From NCBI GenBank assembly GCA_946186505.1, contig CAMHNI010000004.1, positions 62,001 through 126,000 of the forward strand: a stretch of DNA of 64,000 nt, read 5' to 3'. The DNA is from an uncultured Prevotellaceae bacterium. GTDB taxonomy: Bacteria; Bacteroidota; Bacteroidia; Bacteroidales; Bacteroidaceae. Shown one piece after another: positions 10,051 to 20,034 of this stretch. The position numbers were made by a program, and so were the translations under genes. The first letter of the stretch is position 1, and each line of letters opens with the position of its first letter. The notes beneath the pieces are model-generated. The model searched no databases. It had not been told where the DNA came from and saw only the letters and a program-made list of their open reading frames with translations.

Positions 10051-10904
10051 GAGCGGGGCTTTACGAGGTTGTCCTCCCTGTCCTCATAATGGTCTTTCCT
10101 ATAGAAGATGCGGGAGATGCCTTTCATCTGAATCCTCACGTGCTGGACAAAACTCTGCCAGAGCGACTGGCTGCCAATGGTACCGTAGCCCGTGATGGCA
10201 CGACAGCGGCGGTCGCGTACAAACTTGATCTTGCCGTACTTCTTGAGCGACAAGGCCATGGAACCGTCCTCACCACGGATGATGTCAACACGGTACTCCT
10301 CCTTGCGACCCAGTTCGGCGTTGTAGGCGAACACCAGGCCACGGACGCTGAGTTCAGGGCGCTTGAAGTGCTGAACCCAGAGGAACAGGTCGCGGCACAT
10401 CTCGAAAAGCTTCAGACCCAGACTGCCGTGATTAGCGTCAGGGAAATAGCTCCAGGTCGCAGACACCGCAACGATGCCCGGCTTCATCAGCTGGTCGAGC
10501 ATCAGCTCGTAATACTGGGGCGGGTAGAGGGTATCGCTATCGACGTCGAAATAATACTTGCCACGAGAGTGCTGCAGGCCACAGCGGCGGGCGTAGCCAC
10601 AGGAGTGCTCGTACTCTGTATAATAAGGTATGCCAGACTTCTGGTAAATCTCTGCCGTACGGTCCTTCGAGTCATTATCGACACCGATAATTTCGACAGG
10701 GTACTTGCACCTGATCTCGCTGATAGCCCAGAGGCAGGCCTGGAGATGGGTCTCCTCATTGTAGCCTATGACCACGATGGATGCTACAGGGTCGTCGCTC
10801 TGCAGGGCGGCAAGGCGTTCGCGCGTACCGTCGATAATCTCCTGAGGAACCTCACTGAAGGGTTTCCCGTAGATGGAAAGATATTTCTCGTACCAGTTTG
10901 ACAT
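10047..10904 (-). CDS. glycosyltransferase family 2
   Basis: 'ASIVVIGYNEETHLQACLWAIS...EIIGVDNDSKDRT' and 'DVDSDTLYPP'. ATGA-type overlap with the downstream GT4 gene. Confidence 0.88.
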   Translation of the reverse strand: MSNWYEKYLSIYGKPFSEVPQEIIDGTRERLAALQSDDPVASIVVIGYNEETHLQACLWAISEIRCKYPVEIIGVDNDSKDRTAEIYQKSGIPYYTEYEHSCGYARRCGLQHSRGKYYFDVDSDTLYPPQYYELMLDQLMKPGIVAVSATWSYFPDANHGSLGLKLFEMCRDLFLWVQHFKRPELSVRGLVFAYNAELGRKEEYRVDIIRGEDGSMALSLKKYGKIKFVRDRRCRAITGYGTIGSQSLWQSFVQHVRIQMKGISRIFYRKDHYEDREDNLVKPRS

Positions 10905-10964
10905 AAGCCATGAGTATTGTTTTCCGTGTGCGAAGATAGGAAAAAACTGCGGAACTACCAAATT

Positions 10965-11990
10965 TCAGATTAACTTTTTCATCTTGCCGAGACACCATAC
11001 TGCCGACACGCAGAGCGAGGAGGGCAGGAGACCGACCAGACAGAAAGCCAGGTTCTTGAGGCGGGACTGGCGGAAAGTGCATATCCGGGACAGAGAAGCG
11101 GGGTGAGACACCATGGCCTTGATCTCGCTGTCAGTCACCGGGGGGACGATGTCATGCCTGCGCTTGAGCACGTTGCAGGCCATGTAGAAACCGGTCATGA
11201 CCATGAAGAGGCAGCGGTTGGGGAAATACGCCTTGTCGGACAAGGCGGGGAGAGCGTCACGGAGATGACCGACGGTGCGGACATTGCTGAGAATCTCGTC
11301 CTTCTGTACCTGCTCCCTGGCCTGATAGTGGGAAAGAGACCCTTCACGACAATAATAGAAATAGGTAATGTCGGGGAGCAGGACTGCACGGGAGACGAGG
11401 GTGACGAGGTCGGCCGTGAACACAAGGTCTTCCCAGTAGTCGGCTTCGACAAAGCGCAGACCGGCGGACCGCAGCAGTGACGTCCTGACCAGGCAGTTGC
11501 AGGCCGAGGCCTGGATGCCACCGTACTTACGGTAGGCAAAGCAGGCCAGCTGGTCGGTACCGAGAAGCTGGAGTGAGGGATAGCGGAACGTCTGGCGTTC
11601 ACTGGCAAGCCCAATCTTCTGGTAAGAACCGAAGACCACCTCAGCGTTATAGTTTCGGGCACTCTGGAGAAGCAGGCTGAGGGCACCGTCGGCCATCATG
11701 TCGTCAGAATCGAGGAAATAGAGATATTCGCCCCGGGCAGCAGCGATGATGTCGTTGCGTGAGGCAGAAACGCCCTGGTTGGCGGGGTGGGAGACAATGC
11801 GGATGGCTGTCCCCTTAGGATGTCCTGACTGCAAGTGGCGTACGATATCCATTGAACCGTCGTAGCTGCCGTCATCGACGACAAGGACCTCAAGGGCGGG
11901 ACAGTCCTGACGGAGGGCTGACTCCAACGCCCGTCGGACATAAGCTGCTGTCCGATAGACGGGGATGCCTATGGTCACGTCGTACTGCAT
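10965..11990 (-). CDS. glycosyltransferase family 2
   Basis: 'VTIGIPVYRTAAYVRRALESALRQDCPALEVLVVDDGSYDGSMDIV', 'FLDSDDMM'. Confidence 0.92.
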   Translation of the reverse strand: MQYDVTIGIPVYRTAAYVRRALESALRQDCPALEVLVVDDGSYDGSMDIVRHLQSGHPKGTAIRIVSHPANQGVSASRNDIIAAARGEYLYFLDSDDMMADGALSLLLQSARNYNAEVVFGSYQKIGLASERQTFRYPSLQLLGTDQLACFAYRKYGGIQASACNCLVRTSLLRSAGLRFVEADYWEDLVFTADLVTLVSRAVLLPDITYFYYCREGSLSHYQAREQVQKDEILSNVRTVGHLRDALPALSDKAYFPNRCLFMVMTGFYMACNVLKRRHDIVPPVTDSEIKAMVSHPASLSRICTFRQSRLKNLAFCLVGLLPSSLCVSAVWCLGKMKKLI

Positions 11991-13147
11991 CGCTCAGCCA
12001 TCAGTTCGTCAAAAAGCTCTTTCCACTGCAGGGCCACCTTGTCGATGTGGTACTGTTCAGAACTCAGTCTGCCTCTCTCACCCATCTCCTTCCTCAGTTC
12101 CTCGCTCTTCATCAGCTTCACAAGACGGGCAGCAAAGGTCTCCATCTGGAAGGCTGGAACGAGGTAGCCGTTCTCACCGTCGGAGATGATGGCACGGGGA
12201 CCGTTCTCACAGTCGAAAGCCACTACCGGCAGGCCGCAGGCCATGGCCTCGACGAGTGCCAGTCCGAAGCTCTCGAAACGGGAGGGTTGTACGAGAATCG
12301 AGCTGTGGAGGTATTCCTTCACCACATTGACGAGGCTTGCGTTGAGGTGGCAGCGGTCTTTGTCGATGGACAGTTCAGTCATCCTTTTGACATACGGGGT
12401 GGGGTCGCCCATGCCGTAGATATCCAGCTGCCAGTCCTCACACTGCTTCTCGACCATGGCCCATACGGAGAGCAGGATGTCGTACCCTTTCTCGTATGAA
12501 TAGCGGCCAACGGCAATGACCCGTTTGGCATCCAGGGGACTGGGCGTGGTGACGTTCAGTGTCATGGGGTCGGGAATCATGATGGCGTTGTCGAGCTCGG
12601 GCCACTCCGAGATGGCGTTGTGGGTAAGGACTACGAACGTGTCGAGTCTTCGCAGGTGGTTGACGATGTCGTACTTCCACCATTTCGTGAACAGCCTCTT
12701 CACGAAGCTGGGATTGTCGGTCTCCGTTGCCCGGTAACTGTCACGGCTCAGGTGGAGTTCGCCGATTTTAAGGCTGCCGTCCCTGATGTCGTTGATGAAG
12801 TTGATTTCACGGCGCAGCGTGCTGATGGTGATGTCGGGGCGGATGCTGAGCAGTGTTGCCTTCAGGCGTTTCCTGTACTGATGCTGTTTCTCCAAGTACA
12901 GGACCACCTTCTTCCAGAAAGGCTTGTTCCACAACTCTTCGAAGTTCAGTCCTAAGTTGATGACCTTCACCTTCTTGGAAAGAGGGAAGAACGAGTGGAC
13001 GTCACCACCCTCGGTCACGATGATGGATACGTCATAGCCAAACCGTTCTGCAAAGTAATTGGCCTTGGCAGTAACGACACGTTCCATGCCTCCTGCAGAA
13101 TAGAGTGCAGGCGTGCAATAGACAATTCTGTAGCACTTATCTTGCAT
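11975..13147 (-). CDS. glycosyltransferase family 4
   Basis: 'YRIVYCTPALYSAGGMERVVTAKANYFAERFGYDVSIIVTEG', 'ILVQPSRFESFGLALVEAMACGLPVVAFDCENGPRAII'. Start at 13147. Confidence 0.92.
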   Translation of the reverse strand: MQDKCYRIVYCTPALYSAGGMERVVTAKANYFAERFGYDVSIIVTEGGDVHSFFPLSKKVKVINLGLNFEELWNKPFWKKVVLYLEKQHQYRKRLKATLLSIRPDITISTLRREINFINDIRDGSLKIGELHLSRDSYRATETDNPSFVKRLFTKWWKYDIVNHLRRLDTFVVLTHNAISEWPELDNAIMIPDPMTLNVTTPSPLDAKRVIAVGRYSYEKGYDILLSVWAMVEKQCEDWQLDIYGMGDPTPYVKRMTELSIDKDRCHLNASLVNVVKEYLHSSILVQPSRFESFGLALVEAMACGLPVVAFDCENGPRAIISDGENGYLVPAFQMETFAARLVKLMKSEELRKEMGERGRLSSEQYHIDKVALQWKELFDELMAERCSTT

Positions 13148-14063
13148 CTGACAGGTAGTAGGTATAAGGTCTTCTGGTATCGAAGAGAATGCCCTGGTGC
13201 ATGGAGGTGCCCATGACGAATTGATGCCAGTCACCGAAGACGATGGTCAGATACTCATCATAGTCCTTGCAGACAGGAACCTCAAGGAACTCGAACTGCA
13301 TCATCATGGTTTCCGTGAAAAGTCTTCTCGGCCGGTGCAGTTTCTTATATTTATAACCCCAGGAGTAGATAGACACCATTTTGGTGGCTTCGTGGTTATA
13401 GCGTTTGCACTCCTTCTCATACTGGTTGTACAGCTGTCTTGCCATAGCTTTCCATAAAGGAGCGGCAACGGTGTGAAGGATATTCTTAATCCGGTAATGG
13501 GGAAGCTGGGGGTCGTCGAAGAAATGGGAAGACATGGAAGCGAAGGTGAGCATGTTCTCATAGAGCCTCTGGGCTTTCCTGCATTCACGGTTCCAGTCAT
13601 CCTCGCCGTCGGGGACAGCGTCCATGGGGAAGATGTCAATGAAGATGCCCTGGTTGAAGCGCATCTTTCCCTTGCGCTCCGTGTCGAGGATGGCCGTCGT
13701 CTCGCTGTTGCGCAGCTGTGCATGGCATCGCAGGGAACCAGGGTCAGTGCGTTCCGTCTGGAAGAAGTAGGGGTGCCGGAACTCTGCTTCTGCCACTTCG
13801 CAGAGACGGTCGTATTCGTCACGCATCATCATGATGTCAATATCATCGTCCCAGGGGATGAACCCCTTGTGCCTGACGGCTCCTAACTGTGTCCCACCAT
13901 TAGCGATATATTGAATGTGATATTTATTGACAACACGCTGAAACTCGTGAAGGAGATCCAATTCGACAGCCCATATCTCTTTTGCCCTGGATGTTACGAC
14001 GAAGCCACAGCGCTGCTCCTCGTCCAGGAAACCTTTAGGCAAATCTATTTTCAAATCCACCAT
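13137..14063 (-). CDS. LicD-family protein (phosphocholine/nucleotidyl transferase-like)
   Basis: 'QYIANGGTQLGAVRHKGFIPWDDDIDIMMMRDEYDRL', the LicD core motif. Confidence 0.9.
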   Translation of the reverse strand: MVDLKIDLPKGFLDEEQRCGFVVTSRAKEIWAVELDLLHEFQRVVNKYHIQYIANGGTQLGAVRHKGFIPWDDDIDIMMMRDEYDRLCEVAEAEFRHPYFFQTERTDPGSLRCHAQLRNSETTAILDTERKGKMRFNQGIFIDIFPMDAVPDGEDDWNRECRKAQRLYENMLTFASMSSHFFDDPQLPHYRIKNILHTVAAPLWKAMARQLYNQYEKECKRYNHEATKMVSIYSWGYKYKKLHRPRRLFTETMMMQFEFLEVPVCKDYDEYLTIVFGDWHQFVMGTSMHQGILFDTRRPYTYYLSDAR

Positions 14064-14236
14064 TATTATTTATAGTCGGTTTTTCTAATTTGCGGGCTAA
14101 ATTACACATTATTTTCAGAATAAACAAAAAATAGTGTCATAATTTTCATTTTTACTTAAATAAAAGCGGAAATATTTTGTCATGTCAAAAAAATACGCTA
14201 TCTTAGCAACAGATTTTGCAAAACCAGTGCTATACG

Positions 14237-15292
14237 ATGAAAGAATACAACTACAAGGTGACTGTCGGCATGCCTGTTTACGGGGTTGAACAATATATCA
14301 GGAAGTGCCTGTTGTCTGTTCTGAACCAGACTTTCAAGGAGGAAATAGAAATCATTGCCGTGGACGACTTAGGACCGGACAGGTCTGTAGATATCATCAA
14401 GGAGCTGCAGGTCTCACACCCCAAAGGGCGGAACATACGTCTCGTCACCCAGCCCCAGAACATGGGCTGCTGGGCAGCACGCAACAGGGTTCTGGAAGAG
14501 GCCCAAGGCGAGTACGTGTTCCTGCTGGACTCTGACGACTACATCTCGGAAGACTGCATAGAGAAACTGTATGCACAGGCGACGGCATACCATGCCGAGG
14601 TGGTCTTTGGTTCGGTATTGCCCGTCGCCCTTGACGGCCAGCCCATTGACATTGGGCAGGACTTCCTGAACCAACCTTTTGAGGTCATTGACGGGCAGGA
14701 CGGACTTGCCAAGTTTGCCAACAAGAGCATTCATCCCACGTTGAGGGACTTCATCTGGAACATCCTCATCAGGCATGACTTCATAGACAGACACAACCTG
14801 CGCTTCAAGAAGGCGAGGTTCAACGATGACATGATTTTCAGTTGTGACATGGTGCCGTTGGTGACGAAGGCCGTGCTGATACCCGACCATACCTACTACT
14901 ATGTCATCAGGGACAACTCGCTGTCGAACTACCAGCACCGGAAGGAAATCAAGCTGGACGAGATCAAGGAGTTCGTACGCATCTACTCCTACCTGAAGAA
15001 CAAATGCCTGGAACTGAGAGACAAACCCTACTTTGAAACCCGGTGTACGAAAGGGCTTATCCTGATGTTCTTCATGCTTTGCGGCGTGTTGAAGAACAGG
15101 GATCGCATCAAACCGGAATTAGACGACAAGCTGGCGAGGGACGCCATCCGTCATCCCCTGAAGCTCAAGGAGATACTGCGCTTCAGAAGTCACAAGCTCG
15201 TCAACCTCGGGTTCTATATGATAGGTCGTATGCCGGCTTCTGCTGCCGTCAGTGTGCTGAAGTTCATGGGAAAGAAGAAACACGTGCTGTGA
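14237..15292 (+). CDS. glycosyltransferase family 2
   Basis: 'YKVTVGMPVYGVEQYIRKCLLSVLNQTFKEEIEIIAVDDLGPDRSVDII', 'FLLDSDDYI'. Start at 14237. Confidence 0.92.
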   Translation: MKEYNYKVTVGMPVYGVEQYIRKCLLSVLNQTFKEEIEIIAVDDLGPDRSVDIIKELQVSHPKGRNIRLVTQPQNMGCWAARNRVLEEAQGEYVFLLDSDDYISEDCIEKLYAQATAYHAEVVFGSVLPVALDGQPIDIGQDFLNQPFEVIDGQDGLAKFANKSIHPTLRDFIWNILIRHDFIDRHNLRFKKARFNDDMIFSCDMVPLVTKAVLIPDHTYYYVIRDNSLSNYQHRKEIKLDEIKEFVRIYSYLKNKCLELRDKPYFETRCTKGLILMFFMLCGVLKNRDRIKPELDDKLARDAIRHPLKLKEILRFRSHKLVNLGFYMIGRMPASAAVSVLKFMGKKKHVL

Positions 15293-16407
15293 TGAGAATT
15301 CTGTTTGTTATATTCCATGGTTTTGCCCCAGACAACGGCATCAGCAAGAAAATCTCCTATCAGGTCGAGGCGCTGAGGTCATCGGGACAGGAGGTGCATC
15401 TCTGCTACATGAACGAGGACTCCACCAAGAAAAGAATGGTGGATGACACCGTCATTGCCGATTATGGGAAAGGGCTGATGAGCAAGATACGGAAGAGGAC
15501 GGACTTCACGCCCATTGTGCAGTACGCCATCAGCCAGCAAATAGAGTTCGTCTATATGCGTTCCAACCACAATGCGAACCCGTTCACCGTGCGTATGGTG
15601 AGGAAGATGAAGCAGGCGGGGATGAAGGTCGTCATGGAGATACCTACATATCCTTATGATACTGAGTACGTCGCCCAGGGGATAGGTCGGCAGATAGTCC
15701 AAGACAGGATTTTCCGTAACTTGTTAGCCAGGCAGTTAGATGCCATCGTCACTTTTTCTGACTATGAACAGATTTTCGGGCAGCGCACCATCAGGATTTC
15801 CAATGGCATTGACTTTGACAGTGTCAAGGTGAAGGCGAGTGTCAATGATACCAGCAAGGAACTAAATCTGATAGGTGTGGCTGAGATACACGAATGGCAT
15901 GGATTCGACCGGTTGGTCAGTGGACTTGCAGCCTACTACGCCACACCACGGGACTATGTCGTCAGGTTCCATGTGGTAGGCTATTTTTTCTCTGCCGAGG
16001 GGGAGAAGGCGTTCCGGCAGTTCGTTGCTGACAGCGCGATGGAAGAGTATGTCCTGCTGTATGGCAAGAAGCACGGGAAGGAACTGGACGATGTTTTTGA
16101 CCGCTGTGACTTCGGTGTAGGTAGCCTGGGCCGTCACCGGGTTGGCATACAGAAGATAAAGACCCTTAAGAACAGGGAATATGCTGCACGCGGCATCCCC
16201 TTTCTCTATTCCGAGACAGACAGCGACTTCGACGAGAAACCATACGTGCTGAAGATGCCGGCCGACGAGACTCCTGTCAACATAGACCAGCTTGTCGCAT
16301 TCTACCGGCAGCTGTCGCTGACACCGAAGGACATCAGAAACTCCATCGGTGACCTGTCGTGGAAGAACCAGATGATGACCGTACTAAACAACGTGATGAG
16401 GCTATGA
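15292..16407 (+). CDS. glycosyltransferase (GT4-like)
   Basis: True start at 15292 (ATGA overlap): 'MRILFVIFHGFAPDNGISKKISYQVEALRSSGQEVHLCYMN'. Rossmann-type N-terminus inside a GT cluster. Confidence 0.78.
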   Translation: MRILFVIFHGFAPDNGISKKISYQVEALRSSGQEVHLCYMNEDSTKKRMVDDTVIADYGKGLMSKIRKRTDFTPIVQYAISQQIEFVYMRSNHNANPFTVRMVRKMKQAGMKVVMEIPTYPYDTEYVAQGIGRQIVQDRIFRNLLARQLDAIVTFSDYEQIFGQRTIRISNGIDFDSVKVKASVNDTSKELNLIGVAEIHEWHGFDRLVSGLAAYYATPRDYVVRFHVVGYFFSAEGEKAFRQFVADSAMEEYVLLYGKKHGKELDDVFDRCDFGVGSLGRHRVGIQKIKTLKNREYAARGIPFLYSETDSDFDEKPYVLKMPADETPVNIDQLVAFYRQLSLTPKDIRNSIGDLSWKNQMMTVLNNVMRL

Positions 16408-17573
16408 AGAGGATTTGCTTTCTGGTTGACAGTATTTTCAGCATCGGCGGCGTGCAGCGGGTGACGGCGGTTATTGCCAAGGCTTTGGCAGTGGATGCCG
16501 ATGTCACCATTGTCACCTTCGACAAGCCGGAAGCCATCGACACGTCACTATATGGACTTGATGACGACCGTCTCAGCATCAGGTTCTTTGCCTACCCAGA
16601 GGTCGGGCGGATGGAGAACACCCTGTGCAAGGCCTACAGCGCACTCTACCTGAAGCTGCAGATGCAGTCCTCGTGGGCATCGCGGCTCTACGGTCTCAGC
16701 TCCTTCCCGCCCACTCTGCGGAAAACCCTTACCCGTGAACTGCAGGCTGGCCAGTACGACGTAGTCATAGGTGTTCACGCCCCTTTGGCAGCCCGACTGG
16801 CCACCATCAGGACAAAGCTGCCGGGGACGAGGATGATAGGCTGGATCCATAACTCTTTCGAAGCACTCTACGGCAAAAAGTACCTCTATATCGGTTCCCT
16901 GCGACGTCGGCACTATGTTTACCAGTTTCGGCGGCTTGACCGAGTCGTGCTGCTCTGCCGTCAGGATGTTGATGCGTATGCCGCCTACGATCCGCAGTTC
17001 TCACCAACCTTTATCTACAACCCGCTGACGCTCACTCCTGGACAGCTGTCCGACGGTACTTCCCACCGTTTTCTGGCCATCGGACGCTTCTCGTACCAGC
17101 ATAAGGGCTTCGACCTGCTGATAGAGGCCTTCCGCCTGTTTGCCTGCCACGACAGCGAGTGGACGCTCGACATCGTAGGCCAGGGGCAGGAAGAGAACGC
17201 CTACCGTAAACTCATTAGCAAGTACCGGTTGGAAGACCGCATCGTCATACACCCCTTCACGAACGACATACAGTCATACTACTCGCAGGCACAGGTCTAT
17301 GTCCTCAGCTCGCGCTGGGAGGGCATGCCCCTGGTGCTCGTCGAAGCCATGTCCCATGGTCTGCCCGTCGTTACTTCCGACCTGCCCGTCTGCAAGGAAA
17401 TCATGGGCGACTTCGGCATCTACTTTGCTAATGGCGATGTCAACGGCATGGCACAGGCACTCCTCACTGCCACCCGCATCAACTGGTCTGCCAAATCCCG
17501 TCAGGCCGTGGAGACGGCTCGCAGGTACAACATTGATAATATCATCCCGCAGTGGAAAGCACTCATCGGATGA
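16404..17573 (+). CDS. glycosyltransferase family 4
   Basis: 'MKRICFLVDSIFSIGGVQRVTAVIAKAL', 'VYVLSSRWEGMPLVLVEAMSHGLPVVTSDLP'. ATGA overlap with the previous gene. Confidence 0.93.
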   Translation: MKRICFLVDSIFSIGGVQRVTAVIAKALAVDADVTIVTFDKPEAIDTSLYGLDDDRLSIRFFAYPEVGRMENTLCKAYSALYLKLQMQSSWASRLYGLSSFPPTLRKTLTRELQAGQYDVVIGVHAPLAARLATIRTKLPGTRMIGWIHNSFEALYGKKYLYIGSLRRRHYVYQFRRLDRVVLLCRQDVDAYAAYDPQFSPTFIYNPLTLTPGQLSDGTSHRFLAIGRFSYQHKGFDLLIEAFRLFACHDSEWTLDIVGQGQEENAYRKLISKYRLEDRIVIHPFTNDIQSYYSQAQVYVLSSRWEGMPLVLVEAMSHGLPVVTSDLPVCKEIMGDFGIYFANGDVNGMAQALLTATRINWSAKSRQAVETARRYNIDNIIPQWKALIG

Positions 17574-17595
17574 CACTCATATAAAGAATCACCCC

Positions 17596-18189
17596 ATGAA
17601 CACAGAAAGCATACGACAGAAACTCAAGCAAAGTCCAGGGCTGAAGCATGCCATCCATTGGCTCATTATGAACCGGCGCGATGCAAGGCCGCGGTGGTAC
17701 GTGCGACTGCTTGCCCCGCTCTACCAGCAACGTGGATGCCATTCGAAAATCTACTCCTCCGTCCGCATGGACACACCGCCATACCGCCGTTTCTCAATAG
17801 GCAGACGGAGCGTCGTGGAGTCCTTCAGCTGCATCAATAATGCCGTGGGCGACGTTATCATCGGTGACTATACGCGCATCGGCCTGCATAACACTGTTAT
17901 TGGTCCTGTCACCATTGGCAGTCATGTGCATCTGGCTCAGGGTGTCACTGTTACGGCCCTGAACCACAATTTTGAAGACCCTGGCAGAAGGATTGACGAA
18001 CTGGGCATCTCGACAAAGCAGGTCGTCATCGGCGATGATGTCTGGATAGGAGCCAACGCCGTCGTATTGCCGGGTGTGACCATTGGCACCCACTGTGTTG
18101 TCGCCGCAGGGGCTGCTGTCACCAAGGATGTGCCTGATGGCTGTGTCGTTGGAGGTGTCCCTGCAAGAGTCATTAAGAAACTGATATGA
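17596..18189 (+). CDS. hexapeptide-repeat acyltransferase (Maa/CysE-like)
   Basis: Start at 17596 'MNTESIRQKLKQS'. Left-handed beta-helix repeats 'VGDVIIGDYTRIGLHNTVIGPVTIGSHVHLAQG...VVIGDDVWIGANAVVLPGVTIGTHCVVAAGAAVTKDVPDGCVVGGVPARVIKK'. Confidence 0.93.
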   Translation: MNTESIRQKLKQSPGLKHAIHWLIMNRRDARPRWYVRLLAPLYQQRGCHSKIYSSVRMDTPPYRRFSIGRRSVVESFSCINNAVGDVIIGDYTRIGLHNTVIGPVTIGSHVHLAQGVTVTALNHNFEDPGRRIDELGISTKQVVIGDDVWIGANAVVLPGVTIGTHCVVAAGAAVTKDVPDGCVVGGVPARVIKKLI

Positions 18190-19316
18190 GAATAGGTATT
18201 GAAGCACAGCGCATCTTCAGGAAGAACAAGCACGGCATGGACTATGTGGTGCTGCAGGAAATCATTGAGTTGCAGAAGATAGACCAGAAGAATGAGTATT
18301 TCATCTTTGTCGCCCCGGGACCCGACCGCTGTCTGCATGATACACGTAACGTGCATGTCATTGAGACCGGAGGCAGTTTCTATCCCTCTTGGGAACAGGT
18401 AATCCTGCCCCGAGCTGCCCATGAGGCTGGCGTGGAACTGCTGCACTGTACGAGCAATACCGCTCCCGTCCGCTGTGACATACCGTTGATACTGACGCTT
18501 CACGACATCATCTTCATGGAACCTCGGGATAAGCGCAACAAGTCGCTTTACCAGAACCTGGGATGGCTCTACCGCCGGGTAGTGGTGCCGCGCATCTTGA
18601 AGAAATGCCAGCGCATCATTACCGTCTCGGAATTCGAACGTGATAATATCCTGAAAAAGCTGAGTTTGCCAGAGAAACAGGTTGTCATGATTTACAATGG
18701 CTACAATGACTGGTTCCGGCCGATGGAGGACAGTGCCTGCGTCTTTGCCAAGTACATGGATGAACGAGGCTATCTGTTCTTTTTGGGCAATACCGACCCG
18801 AAGAAGAACACGGAGCGCACACTCATTGCCTACTCGAAATATCTGGAATGCTCGCGGGTGAAACGCAAGCTGCTGATGGCCGATCTCGACCGGCAATACC
18901 TGGAAGACATCATCAAGCGAAATCAGATAGAGAATATCCGCAGGAACATTGTCATGCCCGGATATATCGTCAACACCGACCTGCCCTATGTCTATAGTGC
19001 TGCTTTCGCTTTCCTCTATACTTCCTTGCGTGAGAGTTTCGGAATACCCCTGCTTGAGGCCATGGCTTGCGGCACTCCTGTTATTACCAGCAACACTTCG
19101 TCGATGCCTGAGATTGGTGGTCCGGAGGCCATTCTGGTCAATCCCGAGCGTGCGGATGACATCTGTGAACAGCTCATCCGTTTGGAAGAGGATGCCGATT
19201 TCTACCAGTGGCAAATGGAGATGGGACTACGGCGTTCGAAACTGTTCTCCTGGAAATACACCGCCGAGCAACTGCTCAGCTTATATGAAACGGTGTATCA
19301 TGAACTGAGGCGGTAG
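18186..19316 (+). CDS. glycosyltransferase family 4 (mannosyltransferase-like)
   Basis: 'MRIGIEAQRIFRKNKHGMDYVVLQEI', 'AFLYTSLRESFGIPLLEAMACGTPVITSNTSSMPEIGGPEAILVNP'. Confidence 0.93.
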   Translation: MRIGIEAQRIFRKNKHGMDYVVLQEIIELQKIDQKNEYFIFVAPGPDRCLHDTRNVHVIETGGSFYPSWEQVILPRAAHEAGVELLHCTSNTAPVRCDIPLILTLHDIIFMEPRDKRNKSLYQNLGWLYRRVVVPRILKKCQRIITVSEFERDNILKKLSLPEKQVVMIYNGYNDWFRPMEDSACVFAKYMDERGYLFFLGNTDPKKNTERTLIAYSKYLECSRVKRKLLMADLDRQYLEDIIKRNQIENIRRNIVMPGYIVNTDLPYVYSAAFAFLYTSLRESFGIPLLEAMACGTPVITSNTSSMPEIGGPEAILVNPERADDICEQLIRLEEDADFYQWQMEMGLRRSKLFSWKYTAEQLLSLYETVYHELRR

Positions 19317-19319
19317 GAC

Positions 19320-19667
19320 TTAGTCGAACAGGCTAAGGGAGAGGTCCGTCTGTGTCTCCTCAGTTTTCTCTTCCTTATCAGACAAGGTTGACTGATTGCT
19401 GAATTCCAGCATCAGCCGACAGGCATCGGCATTGTTCTGGGTGTTCAGTCTGTAATATCCCCGGCGGTCGGTGCGTTCAATCAGCGAACTGTCATTCTTG
19501 CTGTTCCTGAGCAGGTAACTCTTCACATAACTGTATATCTCAAAAAAATCAGGCTGAGAGAACAGAGTGCAGTTTAAGTTATAGACATGCATGGACAATT
19601 GCCGCACACCTATGCCTTTGTAACCGACATCTGCCAGAATGGTAAGTATCTGCTTATCGAGAGCCAT
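19320..19667 (-). CDS. conserved hypothetical protein (winged-helix-like)
   Basis: 115 aa 'MALDKQILTILADVGYKGIGVRQLSMHVYN'; N-terminal helix pattern, acidic/Thr tail. Confidence 0.5.
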   Translation of the reverse strand: MALDKQILTILADVGYKGIGVRQLSMHVYNLNCTLFSQPDFFEIYSYVKSYLLRNSKNDSSLIERTDRRGYYRLNTQNNADACRLMLEFSNQSTLSDKEEKTEETQTDLSLSLFD

Positions 19668-19673
19668 TATTAA

Positions 19674-19708
19674 AAAAAGGTCGGTAATAGATACTTACCG
19701 ACCCCTTT
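19674..19708 (-). terminator. intrinsic terminator of the H1-like/winged-helix gene
   Basis: GGTCGGTAA (19679-19687) / TTACCGACC (19695-19703). On the minus strand it is followed by a T7 run. Confidence 0.8.
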
Positions 19709-19725
19709 CTATCGTTTCAACTAAT

Positions 19726-20034
19726 TTAGGCCAATGTAACCTTGTCCTCGGTGCTGGTCAGCTTACCCTCCTTGAAGAGCCATCCGAGACCAAGCAGAGT
19801 CTCTTCCTCTGAAATCTTAGCAGCCTTAGCAATCTCCTTCACAGAGAGAGCCTTCTCTGCTGCTGCCAGTGCCTGATAAACATCTCCTGCCTTGAAACCG
19901 GCGTTCTCAGCGTTCACTGCGAGAGTTGCCTTAGCAGCCTTGGTAGCTGTCTTCTTAACGGTTTCGGTCTTCTTTGCTGCTGTTGCCTTTGTCTCAGTAG
20001 CAGCTTTCTTAGTTGTAGCTTTCTTTTCTGCCAT
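19726..20034 (-). CDS. winged-helix protein with histone-H1-like Lys/Ala/Thr-rich N-terminal tail
   Basis: Start at 20034 'MAEKKATTKKAATETKATAAKKTETVKKTATKAAKATLAVNAENAGFKAGDVYQALAAAEKALSVKEIAKAAKISEEETLLGLGWLFKEGKL'. Confidence 0.75.
   Translation of the reverse strand: MAEKKATTKKAATETKATAAKKTETVKKTATKAAKATLAVNAENAGFKAGDVYQALAAAEKALSVKEIAKAAKISEEETLLGLGWLFKEGKLTSTEDKVTLA

Noticed and set aside
17937-19214. 425-aa antisense ORF
   Set aside because: Opposite the acetyltransferase and GT4 genes, which have strong motifs; no recognisable domain.
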